Shown in pieces: positions 42,504 to 51,796 of a DNA stretch of 64,000 nt (position 1 is the first letter of the stretch; every line of letters starts with the position of its first letter). Source of the DNA: Novosphingobium sp. RL4 (GTDB lineage Bacteria; Pseudomonadota; Alphaproteobacteria; Sphingomonadales; Sphingomonadaceae); assembly GCF_035658495.1 (NCBI RefSeq), contig NZ_CP141945.1:310001-374000 (forward strand). Direction: 5' to 3'. The notes beneath the pieces are model-generated. The model was not told the origin of the DNA, made no database searches, and saw nothing but the letters and a program-made list of their open reading frames with translations. A program made the position numbers and the translations under genes.

Positions 42504-42615
42504 CTTAAGCAAACCTACGCTAACCTGCCACAACCTCATCAAGACAATCGATTTCTGTTGCATCGTCGCCCCGATTGACCAAAGGCGAAACATTGCGGAT
42601 CTACGGAGTTTCCCC

Positions 42616-44454
42616 TTGGTCGGATCATTGTCCAATCGCATCGTGATGCTGTGCAGCATCCTGTGCCTGATGTTGGCCGTCCTGGCGGGGCTCCTGCTCG
42701 ACGGTTCGTCGCAGATGCACGGCAGCCTCACGTGGGTGACGCATTCCTCGCAGGTTCTCAAGACCGCTAATCGTGCTCTCAGCCATCTCCAGCAGGCCGA
42801 GTCCGGCCAGCGCGGGTTCGTGCTCACGCATAATCCCGAATTCGGCCAGACCGTCGCCACGGAAATCGCGGCCTCCAAGCGGGACGCGGCGGCGCTTGTC
42901 ACCCTCACCTCCGACAACCCGTCGCAGAACGAACGCGCCCGCCAGATCCGCTCGCTGATCGAGGAACGCTCAGCAAACCTGGAAAAGTCCGCCGAACTTA
43001 CCCGCAACGGCGATTTCGCCGCCGCGCAGGCCCTGGCCGCCACCGGGCGCGGGCGCTACATCATGCTGCTGGTGGACGCCCGCGTCGGCGACCTGCTCAG
43101 CGAGGAGCGCGCCCTTTCGATCTCGCGGATGGGCGCGGTGGAGCACAGGCTCAACTACATCCGCTGGCTGGTGCTCATCGGCACGCCGCTTGCCATCGTC
43201 ATCATCGCCCTGATGGGCACCGCACTGATCCGCCGCATCCGCCGCCCGGTCGACGCCATGATGACCGTGATGGGCCAACTTGGCGCGGGCGATCGCAGTG
43301 CCCGCATCGACGCGACCATGGATTCGAGCGAATTCGAACGCCTCGCCAGCGGCTACAACGCCATGGCCGAGGAGCTTGAGGCCGCCGTCGCCGATCAGGT
43401 GGACAGCGAGGAAAGGCTGCGCGTCGCCAATCTCGAACTGAGCGGAAACGCCGATGTCCTGCGCGAACGCGGCGAGGTCATCGAACTACTGGGCGGCATG
43501 GCGCACCGGATGCAGGCCGCCCGCACAGACGAGGAACTGGCCTCGATCATCCGCGTCTTCGTGCCGCGCGTCCTGCCCGAAATCCCCGGCGCGCTCTATG
43601 CCCACAACAATTCGCGCAACCTGCTCGTGCCGATCGCGGCGTGGGCGGGGCTCGAAGTCGAGACCGCCGGGTTCGCACCGGACCAGTGCTGGGCGCTGCG
43701 GCGCGGCCAGAGCCATTTCGTGGTCGAACCCGGCTCCGATATCGTCTGCGCCCATGTCGGGGCCGAAACCGACCACTATCACTGCGAGCCGCTGCTGGCC
43801 GGCGGCGAAGTCATCGGCGTGCTTTATCTCAAGGGCGTGGTCGGGGCCGAGAACCGCTTCCGCCTGACCGTGCTGACCGAGAACATCGCCTCGGCCCTCG
43901 TCAACCACAGGCTGCAGCGCGGCCTGCGCGAACAGACGATCCGCGACCCGCTCACCAGCCTGTTCAACCGCCGCTACATGGAAGAGACGCTGGCGCTGGA
44001 AATCGCCCGCGCCTCGCGCACCGGCAGCCCGCTCAGCCTCGTCATGTGCGATGTCGACCACTTCAAGCGCTTCAACGACGAATTCGGCCACGAGGCAGGC
44101 GATGCCGTGCTCCAGGCCGTTGCGGCCGAGATGCGCAGCCGTTTCCGCGACGGCGACGTGGTCTGCCGCTTCGGCGGCGAGGAATTCACGATCATCGCGC
44201 CCGGCACTTCGGCCGCCGTGCTGGCGGGCCGCGTGGAAATCGTGCGCCAGGCGATCAGCGAACTGATGGTCAACCAGGGCGGCCGCACGCTCGGCTCCAC
44301 CACCATGTCCTTCGGCATCGCCACCTGGGAAGAGAACATGGAGCGTGACGGCTCCACTCTCATCAAGTCCGCTGACGCCGCGCTCTATCGCGCCAAGCGC
44401 GACGGGCGGAACCGGGTCGTGCTGGATGCCCGTGCGGAAGCACTGGCGGCCTGA
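42616..44454 (+). CDS. diguanylate cyclase: CHASE3-HAMP-GAF-like-GGDEF
   Basis: 612 residues if translation starts at TTG 42616, which has CGGAG seven bases upstream; no ATG gives the first membrane helix. The order is a membrane helix (NRIVMLCSILCLMLAVLAGLLL), a periplasmic CHASE3-like sensor (ALSHLQQAESGQRGFVLT), a second helix (WLVLIGTPLAIVIIALMGTAL), HAMP and a GAF-like linker domain. A GGDEF domain follows with active site RFGGEEF, and RDGD five residues before it is an intact inhibitory I-site. It makes cyclic di-GMP and should be active and feedback-regulated. It stands between an SDR gene and the convergent pncB; no clear operon partner is seen. Confidence 0.87.
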   Translation: MVGSLSNRIVMLCSILCLMLAVLAGLLLDGSSQMHGSLTWVTHSSQVLKTANRALSHLQQAESGQRGFVLTHNPEFGQTVATEIAASKRDAAALVTLTSDNPSQNERARQIRSLIEERSANLEKSAELTRNGDFAAAQALAATGRGRYIMLLVDARVGDLLSEERALSISRMGAVEHRLNYIRWLVLIGTPLAIVIIALMGTALIRRIRRPVDAMMTVMGQLGAGDRSARIDATMDSSEFERLASGYNAMAEELEAAVADQVDSEERLRVANLELSGNADVLRERGEVIELLGGMAHRMQAARTDEELASIIRVFVPRVLPEIPGALYAHNNSRNLLVPIAAWAGLEVETAGFAPDQCWALRRGQSHFVVEPGSDIVCAHVGAETDHYHCEPLLAGGEVIGVLYLKGVVGAENRFRLTVLTENIASALVNHRLQRGLREQTIRDPLTSLFNRRYMEETLALEIARASRTGSPLSLVMCDVDHFKRFNDEFGHEAGDAVLQAVAAEMRSRFRDGDVVCRFGGEEFTIIAPGTSAAVLAGRVEIVRQAISELMVNQGGRTLGSTTMSFGIATWEENMERDGSTLIKSADAALYRAKRDGRNRVVLDARAEALAA

Positions 44455-44481
44455 TCCTGTCCCGAACGCAGGGTTGCGGCG

Positions 44482-45786
44482 CTAGACGCTGACCTTTGCC
44501 GCAACCCGCCCGCCGTCGCCGAATACGCGCAGGTAACGTTCGATCTCGGCGGGCCTGCCGGTCGCCTTGGCCGGATTGTCCGACAGCTTCACGGCGGGCC
44601 GGCCGTTGGCCGAAACCACCTTGCAGACCAGCGAGATCGGATCGAGCCCATCGGTTTCGAAAGGCGCGCAGCCCCGGAAGTCATTCGTGAGGTTGGTACC
44701 CCAGCCGAAGCTCATCCGCACCCGGCCGTGGAAATGGCGATAGGTCGCCTCGATGCTGTCGATATCCATGCCGTCGGAAAAGATCAGCAGCTTGGTCCGG
44801 GGATCGCGGCCCTTTTCACGCCACCAGCGGATGATCTGCTCACCGCCCTCGATCGGCGGCGCGCTGTCGGGGCGGAAGCCGGTCCAGTCGGCCACCCAGT
44901 CAGGCGCGCGTTCGAGGAACGACGTCGTACCGAAGGCATCCGGCAGCGCCACCAGCAGGTTGCCGGCATAATGATCGCTCCAGTCCTTGAGCACGCGATA
45001 GGGGGCCTGCCGCAGCTCCTCGTCGCCGTCTGCCAGCGCGGCCAGCACCATCGGCAATTCGTGCGCATTGGTGCCGATCGCCTCAAGGTCCGCATCCATC
45101 GCCAGCAGGACGTTGGATGACCCGATGAAGCGCTCGCCCAGCCCTTCCTTCAACGCTTCGACGCACCAGCGCTGCCAGAGGAAGCCGTGCCGCCGCCGCG
45201 TGCCGAAATCCGAAAGCACGAGGTCGGGAAGCTGGGCGAGCCGCTCGACCTTCTCCCACAGCTTCGCCTTGGCGCGCGCATAGAGCACGTCGAGCTCAAA
45301 GCGGCCGCGATCCTTCAGCGCCGTGCGCGAACGCAGCTCGTTCACGATGGCGAGCGCGGGAATTTCCCACATCATGGTATGCGTCCACGGTCCTTCGAAC
45401 CGCAGTTCGTACTGGCCGTCCATTTTGCGAAGCTCATACTCCGGCAAGCGGAAATCCGCGAGCCAGGCGATGAAATCCGGGCTGAACATCTGCGCCTTGC
45501 CGTAGAAGCTGTTGCCCGCCAGCCAGATCAGCTCCTTCTTGCCGAACCGCAGCGAACGCGCATGGTCGAGCTGGGCGCGCAGTTCGGCCTCGTCGATCAC
45601 AGCGGCGAGACGGACCGACTTCGTGCGATTGATGAGCTCGAACGTCGCCTGCACATCCGGGTAGAGATGCCGGACCATCTGAAGCATCAACAGCTTGTAG
45701 AAGTCCGTATCCAGCAGGCTGCGCACGATCGGGTCGAGGCGCCAGTTGTGATTGTATGTACGCGTTGCGATATCGGTGTAGACCAT
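44482..45786 (-). CDS. pncB: nicotinate phosphoribosyltransferase
   Basis: 434 residues, the usual PncB length. Recognisable blocks are the N-terminal [14 protein letters not shown], followed by [26 protein letters not shown], then [18 protein letters not shown] and the phosphate-binding IFSDGMD and [11 protein letters not shown]. The enzyme joins nicotinate to PRPP with ATP hydrolysis in the NAD salvage route. The divergent neighbour pncA supplies its substrate, so the pair forms a complete two-step nicotinamide salvage module. Only 27 bases separate the two start codons. AAGAG lies seven bases before the ATG. Confidence 0.96.
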   Translation of the reverse strand: MVYTDIATRTYNHNWRLDPIVRSLLDTDFYKLLMLQMVRHLYPDVQATFELINRTKSVRLAAVIDEAELRAQLDHARSLRFGKKELIWLAGNSFYGKAQMFSPDFIAWLADFRLPEYELRKMDGQYELRFEGPWTHTMMWEIPALAIVNELRSRTALKDRGRFELDVLYARAKAKLWEKVERLAQLPDLVLSDFGTRRRHGFLWQRWCVEALKEGLGERFIGSSNVLLAMDADLEAIGTNAHELPMVLAALADGDEELRQAPYRVLKDWSDHYAGNLLVALPDAFGTTSFLERAPDWVADWTGFRPDSAPPIEGGEQIIRWWREKGRDPRTKLLIFSDGMDIDSIEATYRHFHGRVRMSFGWGTNLTNDFRGCAPFETDGLDPISLVCKVVSANGRPAVKLSDNPAKATGRPAEIERYLRVFGDGGRVAAKVSV

Positions 45787-45813
45787 GACAAACTCTTAGG
45801 ACGATATCCCGCA
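45787..45813. promoter_or_regulatory. 27-base gap between divergent pncB and pncA starts
   Basis: Too short for two complete promoters, so at least one promoter must lie inside the opposite coding region. The gap contains an A/T-rich stretch and the presumed ribosome-binding sites of both genes. Confidence 0.5.
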
Positions 45814-46464
45814 ATGACAAACCCTGGGGCACTCAACCTTACGGCAACTCCGGTTTCGCATTCCGGCAGCCGCCGGTTCGTCATCGTCGTGGACATGCAG
45901 GGGGACTTCGTACATGCCGACGGCGCCCTGCCCGTCCCCGGCGCGCAAGCCATCGTGGCGCCGATGCGGGATTGGCTCAACGCGCTCGATCCCGCGCTGA
46001 CCGCCGGTGTCCTGCTTACTTTCGACACGCATCAGCCTGAAATCTATGCCGGATCTCCGGAAAGCAAGGAGTTCCCCATTCATTGCATGAAGGGAACGGC
46101 GGGCTGGGAAAGCGTGCTCGATGCAAGCACCATCGATCCCCTCATTCCGATCTATACGCTGGAAAAGGGCGTGTTCGATATGTGGGCCGAACCCGGACTG
46201 TCGATGGAACCTGCACGCGGCGCGCAAGGTGAGCCGACAGGCCGCGACAGTTTCTTCTCCGATCTGGCCGGGTCGGGCGTGGAAACCGTGACCGTAGTGG
46301 GCGTGGCGGCAGACTACTGCGTGCGCTGGGCCATGGAAGGCCTGCTCGCTCGCGGCTTCAGGGTTGATCTGCCCGCATCCCTGACGCGCGGCATCGGCAA
46401 GGATGCCGGGGAAGTCATCGCCGAACTGGGCGAAGAACACCGCCTGGTTGCGCTGGCTCCGTAA
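45814..46464 (+). CDS. pncA: nicotinamidase
   Basis: 216 residues from the ATG at 45814; the longer frame from 45187 is antisense to pncB. It has the isochorismatase-hydrolase fold with catalytic D27 in VVDMQGDF, K118 in TLEKGVF and C169 in GVAADYCVRWA. The metal-binding FDTHQPE segment and the HCMKGTAGWE block are typical of PncA. It deamidates nicotinamide to nicotinate, which pncB then uses. An additional activity on pyrazinamide is known for the family but not relevant here. Confidence 0.94.
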   Translation: MTNPGALNLTATPVSHSGSRRFVIVVDMQGDFVHADGALPVPGAQAIVAPMRDWLNALDPALTAGVLLTFDTHQPEIYAGSPESKEFPIHCMKGTAGWESVLDASTIDPLIPIYTLEKGVFDMWAEPGLSMEPARGAQGEPTGRDSFFSDLAGSGVETVTVVGVAADYCVRWAMEGLLARGFRVDLPASLTRGIGKDAGEVIAELGEEHRLVALAP

Positions 46465-46485
46465 GCCCTGCCCCCGCCGCGCGGG

Positions 46486-47253
46486 TCAGGTCTGGAGGAC
46501 GAAGGGAATCTCGACCAGCCCGCGCACCATGACCGCGGCACCGTCGCGCCGCGTGGGAGACCACTTCCAGCGCCTCACCGCGGACAGCGCGGCCTTGTCG
46601 AGACGCTCGAACCCGCTGCTTTTCGACACCGAGATATCCGCGACCGAACCGTCCGCGCCAAGGATGACCATGAGCACGACCGTGCCCTGCTCGCGCTTGC
46701 GGCGCGATTCCACCGGATAGCGCGGCGGATCCGCAGCGATCATCTTGGAAGAAAGGTCCCCTGCGTTCTCGATCCGAGGCGCCGGGGCCACAGCCACTGT
46801 CTGTGTCTGGGGCGCTGGCGGGCCCGGAATCGCCACCTGCACGACCGGCGGCTCCGGCGAGGTGGAGATCGTGGCGGGCGCCGAGGTCAGCACGATCGGC
46901 GGCGGCGGCGCCACGACCGGGGAGACCGGCTGCACCACCTGCTTCACGGGTTGCGGCTGGGATTTGGGCGGCGGCGGAGGCGGGGGCGTGGGCTGTTCCA
47001 GATCGGCGACCACCAGCCGCTTGCGTGCTTCCTGATGGCCGTTGACGATATTGAGTGCCAGCATCGAGGCGATCATCCCACCGACGATCGCGGTGGCGCC
47101 CAGCATCGCGCCGATGTTCGGGCGGCGTTGTTCGCCATAACGCGAAACCGCCCAGGCTCCGGGAAGAGCGACGACCTCGCCCTGGGGCTGAGCCCTCGGA
47201 CGCTCCGGCAGGACGACGTCGTCCGTCTGCTGAATTGTGGCGTATTTCGTCAA
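46486..47253 (-). CDS. tonB: energy transducer TonB
   Basis: 255 residues with a TTG start at 47253; no ATG occurs before the membrane helix. About 48 cytoplasmic residues precede one helix (GAMLGATAIVGGMIASMLAL). A Pro-rich periplasmic linker starting with seven consecutive Pro spans to about 170, then comes a C-terminal TonB domain (PPRYPVESRRKREQGTVVLMVILGADGSV). It transmits the proton-motive force from ExbB/ExbD to the TBDRs. No exbBD genes are in this window. The long N-terminal cytoplasmic arm is more than the usual ten or so residues. A Fur-box-like repeat lies about 40 bases upstream. Confidence 0.9.
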   Translation of the reverse strand: MTKYATIQQTDDVVLPERPRAQPQGEVVALPGAWAVSRYGEQRRPNIGAMLGATAIVGGMIASMLALNIVNGHQEARKRLVVADLEQPTPPPPPPPKSQPQPVKQVVQPVSPVVAPPPPIVLTSAPATISTSPEPPVVQVAIPGPPAPQTQTVAVAPAPRIENAGDLSSKMIAADPPRYPVESRRKREQGTVVLMVILGADGSVADISVSKSSGFERLDKAALSAVRRWKWSPTRRDGAAVMVRGLVEIPFVLQT

Positions 47254-47612
47254 GTTACCGAACCCCCGCCAAAAGCCATTTTGGCCTGGCTAATGCGAGT
47301 CATTCGCATAGCTGAACCTTGATTTGCAGTCGAGACACAATCCGCACCGCATGGGCGGTTCCCGCCACAACCGCGCGTAAGGCCGGACGATTCGCAGCCT
47401 TGCCTTCCACGATGCATTGCCACTCGATTGCCATGTATTTCGCTATTGCGAATGAAACGCGATAAAGCAATATCCGCAATTGCAAGATGCGAAGCATTCC
47501 TTGCAACTTTCGTCAGCCAATCACTTAAAAATTTGTATTAGAATGATTTTTTCTGATTCCATCGTTAGGCGGAAAAATTGCGACTGCGAAGGAATTGCAA
47601 TAATCGCCGGAA
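47254..47612. promoter_or_regulatory. 359-base A/T-rich region between tonB and a LysR gene
   Basis: Clearly richer in A/T than its surroundings and without a supported gene. Besides the Fur-box-like site at 47293-47309, related half-site pairs occur at 47445-47463 (TTGCGAATGAAACGCGA core) and 47488-47505 (TGCGAAGCATTCCTTGCA). It must hold the divergent promoters for tonB and the LysR gene. Confidence 0.55.
47293..47309 (-). promoter_or_regulatory. Fur-box-like inverted repeat upstream of tonB
   Basis: ATGCGA-GTCAT-TCGCAT matches the layout of the classical Fur box (TGAGAATCATTCTCA type) with CG in place of AG. It sits about 40 bases before the tonB start, within the likely promoter. Confidence 0.5.
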
Positions 47613-48536
47613 ATGTCGCTCCCGATCGCACCCAACCTGCTGCTGATCCTCGCGCTCCTGCTCAAGACTAAAAGCGTGAGCGGGACGGCACTCGCCCTGG
47701 GCGTAAGCCAGCCCAGCGTAAGCCGAGCGCTCTCGCAGCTTCGGACCGCACTGAAGGACCCGCTGCTGGTCCGCTCCGGCGCGGGCATGGCAAGGACGCG
47801 CCGGGGTGAGGAACTTGTCGGCAAACTGGCGGACTGGGTGACGACGACGTCCTCCCTGCTCGTGGAGGACAGCTTCGCGCCCGCCGAAGTGGAACGGCGC
47901 TTTCGCATCGCCTCAACCGATTTCGGGGTGATGTCGGTGCTTCTGCCTGCCATCGCGATGCTTCGAGAACTCGCGCCCGCTATCTCGATCGACATCGTGC
48001 AGCTCAGCCATGCCACGCACCGCTCGCTGGCGGAGGGCGATATCGACTTCGCGATTTCCGGGCTCGACCATGACCCGGCGCAGCTTCATCGAATGTTGCT
48101 CTTCAGGGACAGCTTCCGCTGCGTCACGCGACGCGATCATCCCCTGGCCGTAAGCGATGACACGCCGATCACGGTGGAAACCTTCCTGGAGCACCCCCAT
48201 CTCGGCCTCACTGTAAGCGAAGCGGAACTGGACCGGGTGACAATGACGCTCGGCCCGCTCGCCGCCACGCGCAAGGTCGCCGCCAGCCTGCCTTACTTCG
48301 GCCTCGCGCCGGACATGCTGGCGGCCGGCGATCTCGTGATGGTGCTGCCCGCACGGGCGGCAAACCATTTCAGCCAGACTCACGAACTGGCTTCGCGCCC
48401 GGCGCCGGAGCAACTGGGAGAACTGGAATACTGGCTGCTCTGGCACGAGCGCAGCCACCGCGACCGAGCAGCCGAATGGCTGCGGGACCGGCTTCAGGAG
48501 ATCTGCTCCGCAAGCCTGACCGGCAAACCTGAATAG
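47613..48536 (+). CDS. LysR-family transcriptional regulator
   Basis: 307 residues. The winged helix-turn-helix is at the N-terminus (LLLILALLLKTKSVSGTALALGVSQPSVSRALSQLR), and the effector domain begins with FRIASTDFGVMSVLLP, as in the NahR/NodD/LinR-type branch. These regulators answer to aromatic or other small-molecule inducers. It lies between tonB (divergent) and the TBDR at 48627 (same strand, about 90 bases on). Either could be a target, although tonB and that TBDR also have Fur-like sites of their own. The inducer is unknown. Confidence 0.9.
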   Translation: MSLPIAPNLLLILALLLKTKSVSGTALALGVSQPSVSRALSQLRTALKDPLLVRSGAGMARTRRGEELVGKLADWVTTTSSLLVEDSFAPAEVERRFRIASTDFGVMSVLLPAIAMLRELAPAISIDIVQLSHATHRSLAEGDIDFAISGLDHDPAQLHRMLLFRDSFRCVTRRDHPLAVSDDTPITVETFLEHPHLGLTVSEAELDRVTMTLGPLAATRKVAASLPYFGLAPDMLAAGDLVMVLPARAANHFSQTHELASRPAPEQLGELEYWLLWHERSHRDRAAEWLRDRLQEICSASLTGKPE

Positions 48537-48591
48537 TCGATATCCGATCTTGATTGTTGGCCTTGGCCAGCTTCCGTCCCAATGGCGCTAC

Positions 48592-48606
48592 TGCAATCTA
48601 TTCGCA
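48592..48606 (+). promoter_or_regulatory. Fur-box-like site upstream of the TBDR gene
   Basis: TGCAATCTATTCGCA is a near-palindrome of the same type as the site before tonB (TGCGAnnnATTCGCA pattern). It lies only 20 bases before the GTG chosen as the receptor start, which also argues against the longer open frame beginning at 48582. Confidence 0.5.
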
Positions 48607-48626
48607 TTAGCACAATGGGGGTTTCC

Positions 48627-50618
48627 GTGTTCAAAAAATCCGGGCTGCGCGCGAGCGCGGCCACCCTGGCGCTTGTCGTGGCACCTGCCGTGTCGATCAG
48701 CGCCGTCCCGGCGCGCGCCGACGAGGTAGACGGCACAACCAACGGCTCGACGATCGTCGTCACCGCGACCAGCCGCGAGCAGGAAGTGAAGGACGCCCCC
48801 GCCTCGATCAGCGTTCTCACCCGCGAGGATCTGGAACGCCTGCCCTATCGCGAAATAACCGATGCGCTGATGGAAATTCCGGGCGTCACCGTAACCCCGG
48901 GCGAAGGCAACAGCCGCGACATCTCGATCCGCGGCATGTCTCCGCAGTACACGCTGATCCTGGTCGACGGGAAACGCCTCAGTTCGCGCGAATCCCGCAC
49001 GAACGGGGGCAGCATCTCCGAAGGCGGCATGTTGCCGCCGCTGGAGGCCATCGAACGCATCGAAGTGGTGCGCGGCCCGATGTCATCGCTCTACGGCTCG
49101 GACGCGATGGGCGGCGTCGTCAACGTCATCACCCGCCGCATCGCCGACAACTGGCGCGGCAGCGTCCGAGTGAACGGCACGATGCAACTCGGCAGCGATT
49201 ATGGCAATTTCGCGGACGGCAGCTTCTATCTTTCCGGTCCGGTCACCAAGGGCATCGGCCTCCAGGTGCAGGGCTCGATCAACCGCCGCACCGAGGACAA
49301 CGTGATCGGCGGCACCCCCGACCGCAAGGACGAGAGCCTCTCGGGCAAGCTGGGCTTCTCGGCCGGGCCGGACCACGACCTCCTGATCGAGGGCGGGTAC
49401 TACCGCCAGAAGACCGTATCGACCGCAGGAAAGACCGTGGAAGTGACCGCCACCGTGCCTGAAGGCACCGTGGATTCGCAGACCCAGGAACGCTACGTCG
49501 CCGCGCTCAGCCACCAGGGACGCTGGGGCTTCGCCAGTTCCGAAAGCTACGTCCAGTACGAGGACGCCAGGAACATCGAGAGCGACAAGCGGATCAAGAA
49601 CACGGTCGCACAGTCGATCTGGTCGGTGCCGCTGCCGTCGAACATGCTCAGTCTCGGCGGGTTCTTCCGCAACGAGGACCTGAGCGACACCACCGGCAAC
49701 TTGCTCTCCGGCTCCACCCGCGCAGGTGCCTCGCGTACCAACTGGGCGCTGTTCGCCGAGAACGAGCTCACCCTCCTCGACAACCTGCGCCTCACCGGCG
49801 GCATCCGCCTCGACAAGGACGAGCAGTACGGCTCGCACTGGACGCCGCGCATCTACGCGGTGTGGAATGCGGCCAGCAACTTCACGCTGAAAGGCGGCTA
49901 TTCACAGGGTTTCCGCGCGCCCAACCTGCGCCAGACATTGCCGGACTGGGGACAGAGCAGCCGAGGCGGCACGATCTATGGCAACCCTGACCTCGCAGCC
50001 GAGACCTCGCGCACCGTAGAGGCGGTGGCGATGTACGAAGGCAAGGGCTTCGAAGCCAGCCTCACCGTCTACGACACCCGCTTCAACGACAAGATCACCC
50101 GCGTGACCTGCGAAGTGGCCGGCGCGTGGTGCATGGACGAGCCGCTAAGCTCGATCGGCCGCCCGCCAACGACGTACGTGAATGTCGACAAGGCGAAAGT
50201 GCGCGGCATCGAGGCCACCATCGATATCGCCCTCACCGGCACGCTGCGCCTGAACGCCACCGGCACGCTGACGGATTCGGAACAGCTGACCGGCGCCAAC
50301 ATCGGCTCCGCGCTGAACGACACGCCCAAGCAGCAGGCCAGCGGTTCGCTCAACTGGCGGCCCGACGACCGCCTGACCGTTTATGCACGCGCCGTGTTCC
50401 GCGGCGAGGAAGCCGTGACGGAAGCCCAGATCAGCGGCAACAACATCGTCGCCTCGTCCTATACGACCGTGGACCTCGGCGGTTCGTACAAGGTCTCGCC
50501 GGCCTTCACTTTCCATGCCGGCGTACAGAACCTGCTCGACAAGCGGATCGACTACGACAACTACGGCTATGTCATCGATCCGGCCCGCATCTGGATGGGC
50601 GCCACCGCCCGCTTCTGA
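48627..50618 (+). CDS. TonB-dependent receptor, siderophore/haem type
   Basis: 663 residues from the GTG at 48627, behind GGGGG; an ATG at 48615 is the alternative. The signal peptide ends VPARA. The plug shows GSTIVVTATSREQEVKDAPASISVLTREDLE, then ILVDGKRLSSRE and IEVVRGPMSSLYGSDAMGGVVNVIT, typical of the FepA/CirA/BtuB (catecholate siderophore or colicin receptor) branch rather than the long substrate receptors elsewhere in the window. The barrel ends IWMGATARF. The Fur-like site upstream and nearby tonB support an iron or other metal ligand. A hairpin and a DUF4198 gene follow. Confidence 0.92.
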   Translation: MFKKSGLRASAATLALVVAPAVSISAVPARADEVDGTTNGSTIVVTATSREQEVKDAPASISVLTREDLERLPYREITDALMEIPGVTVTPGEGNSRDISIRGMSPQYTLILVDGKRLSSRESRTNGGSISEGGMLPPLEAIERIEVVRGPMSSLYGSDAMGGVVNVITRRIADNWRGSVRVNGTMQLGSDYGNFADGSFYLSGPVTKGIGLQVQGSINRRTEDNVIGGTPDRKDESLSGKLGFSAGPDHDLLIEGGYYRQKTVSTAGKTVEVTATVPEGTVDSQTQERYVAALSHQGRWGFASSESYVQYEDARNIESDKRIKNTVAQSIWSVPLPSNMLSLGGFFRNEDLSDTTGNLLSGSTRAGASRTNWALFAENELTLLDNLRLTGGIRLDKDEQYGSHWTPRIYAVWNAASNFTLKGGYSQGFRAPNLRQTLPDWGQSSRGGTIYGNPDLAAETSRTVEAVAMYEGKGFEASLTVYDTRFNDKITRVTCEVAGAWCMDEPLSSIGRPPTTYVNVDKAKVRGIEATIDIALTGTLRLNATGTLTDSEQLTGANIGSALNDTPKQQASGSLNWRPDDRLTVYARAVFRGEEAVTEAQISGNNIVASSYTTVDLGGSYKVSPAFTFHAGVQNLLDKRIDYDNYGYVIDPARIWMGATARF

Positions 50619-50631
50619 CGACCACGAACTA

Positions 50632-50659
50632 GCGCTTCGGGGCATCATTCCCGGAGCGC
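50632..50659 (+). terminator. intercistronic hairpin between TBDR and DUF4198 genes
   Basis: GCGCTTCGGG pairs with CCCGGAGCGC (one G-U pair), followed by CCTTTCGGCTTTT. It probably lowers expression of the downstream gene relative to the receptor. Confidence 0.6.
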
Positions 50660-50687
50660 CTTTCGGCTTTTAAATCGAGGACATACC

Positions 50688-51539
50688 ATGCTTTTCCGCT
50701 CCCTGCTTCTCGCCGGTTTCGCGGCCGCCGCATTTGCCGCCCCCGCTCACGCACACCGTGCCTGGCTGCTGCCGTCAACCGCCTCCCTGTCCGGCACCGG
50801 GCAAGTCGTCTCGGTGGACGCCGCCGTATCGAACGACCTGTTCCACCCCGATCACGTCGCACTGAACAGCGACCAGATCACGGTCAATGCTCCCGACGGC
50901 AGCGACGGCCTGGTTGAGAACGCCGCCAAGGGCCGCCACCGTTCGACCTTCGACGTGAAGATCGACAAGCCCGGAACCTGGAGGATCGGCACCCAGCGCA
51001 CGGCCTATGCCGGAAGTTTCAAGCTGAACGGCGAGGAATGGCGCGTCGGCGGCCGTCCGCCGCGTCCGGTTGCGCCGGGCGCTGCTCCCGCCCCGGTGCG
51101 CCGCGTCGCGGGTCTGGCGGATATTCCCGCCGGGGCAACCGACATCAAGCTGGCCGAAGTCATCGCAACCAATGCGATATTCGTAACCGCCGATGCCCCC
51201 ACCAAGACCGTCTTCGTCACCGGCAAGGGGCTGGAGTTCGATCCCGTCACTCATCCCTCCGCGCTCGTTTCGGACGAGGAAGCCCGGTTCCGGTTCCTGG
51301 TCGACGGCAGGCCCGCCGCAGGCGTGAAAGTCAACGTGGTTCCCGGCGCCAAGAAGTTCCGCGAAGCCGAAATGGCGCAGGAACTCGTGACCGACGCGCA
51401 AGGCGTGCTCACGGTGAAGTGGCCGGTCGCCGGGGTTTACTGGCTCAACGCCGCTACCGCCGATGCCAGGCCCGACGAACGCCGGGCCAGCGAACGGCGC
51501 ATGAGCTTCACCACCACGCTGGAAGTGCTTGCCCCCTGA
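50688..51539 (+). CDS. DUF4198-family periplasmic protein
   Basis: 283 residues with a signal peptide ending PAHA; the mature protein begins HRAWLLPS, the hallmark of the DUF4198 family. The rest is a beta-sandwich repeat, with an FLVDGRPAAGVKVNVVPG segment and GVLTVKWPVAGVYWLNA near the end. Members often accompany TBDRs for metals such as nickel, cobalt or iron and may bind the metal in the periplasm; the N-terminal His after signal cleavage would suit a copper- or metal-binding role. It lies 69 bases after the TBDR gene and is probably co-transcribed. Its precise role is unknown. Confidence 0.83.
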   Translation: MLFRSLLLAGFAAAAFAAPAHAHRAWLLPSTASLSGTGQVVSVDAAVSNDLFHPDHVALNSDQITVNAPDGSDGLVENAAKGRHRSTFDVKIDKPGTWRIGTQRTAYAGSFKLNGEEWRVGGRPPRPVAPGAAPAPVRRVAGLADIPAGATDIKLAEVIATNAIFVTADAPTKTVFVTGKGLEFDPVTHPSALVSDEEARFRFLVDGRPAAGVKVNVVPGAKKFREAEMAQELVTDAQGVLTVKWPVAGVYWLNAATADARPDERRASERRMSFTTTLEVLAP

Positions 51540-51545
51540 TCGTGC

Positions 51546-51576
51546 CGGAGTTGCCGGACCTCGTTCGGCAACTCCG
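51546..51576 (+). terminator. 11-bp hairpin after the DUF4198 gene
   Basis: CGGAGTTGCCG pairs with CGGCAACTCCG across a nine-base loop, seven bases beyond the stop codon. It has no T-run. It probably ends the TBDR/DUF4198 operon. Confidence 0.65.
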
Positions 51577-51647
51577 CGTCGGGGCGGCCGGGTTTCCACC
51601 GGGCGCCGCGAGATGAACCGATCGACGATCCCAGCATCCCGTCCTTA

Positions 51648-51699
51648 GGCGGGCTCGGTATGCCCGCCCACCCAGAGCGGTATCCGTCCGTGCGGACGG
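51648..51699 (+). promoter_or_regulatory. two consecutive hairpins upstream of the PLP enzyme gene
   Basis: GGCGGGC-N7-GCCCGCC (51648-51668) and CCGTCCG-TG-CGGACGG (51684-51699) lie about 100-150 bases before the start codon. They could form a structured leader. They do not match a SAM-II or SAH riboswitch that I can recognise. Confidence 0.35.
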
Positions 51700-51796
51700 G
51701 GGTGACACTTGGCACTTTCAATGTGCGAACACAGAACACGCATTGGATGCTATGTTGCGCCGGCCCGTCGCCCGGGCCATCAGCAAGGAGGATGAG

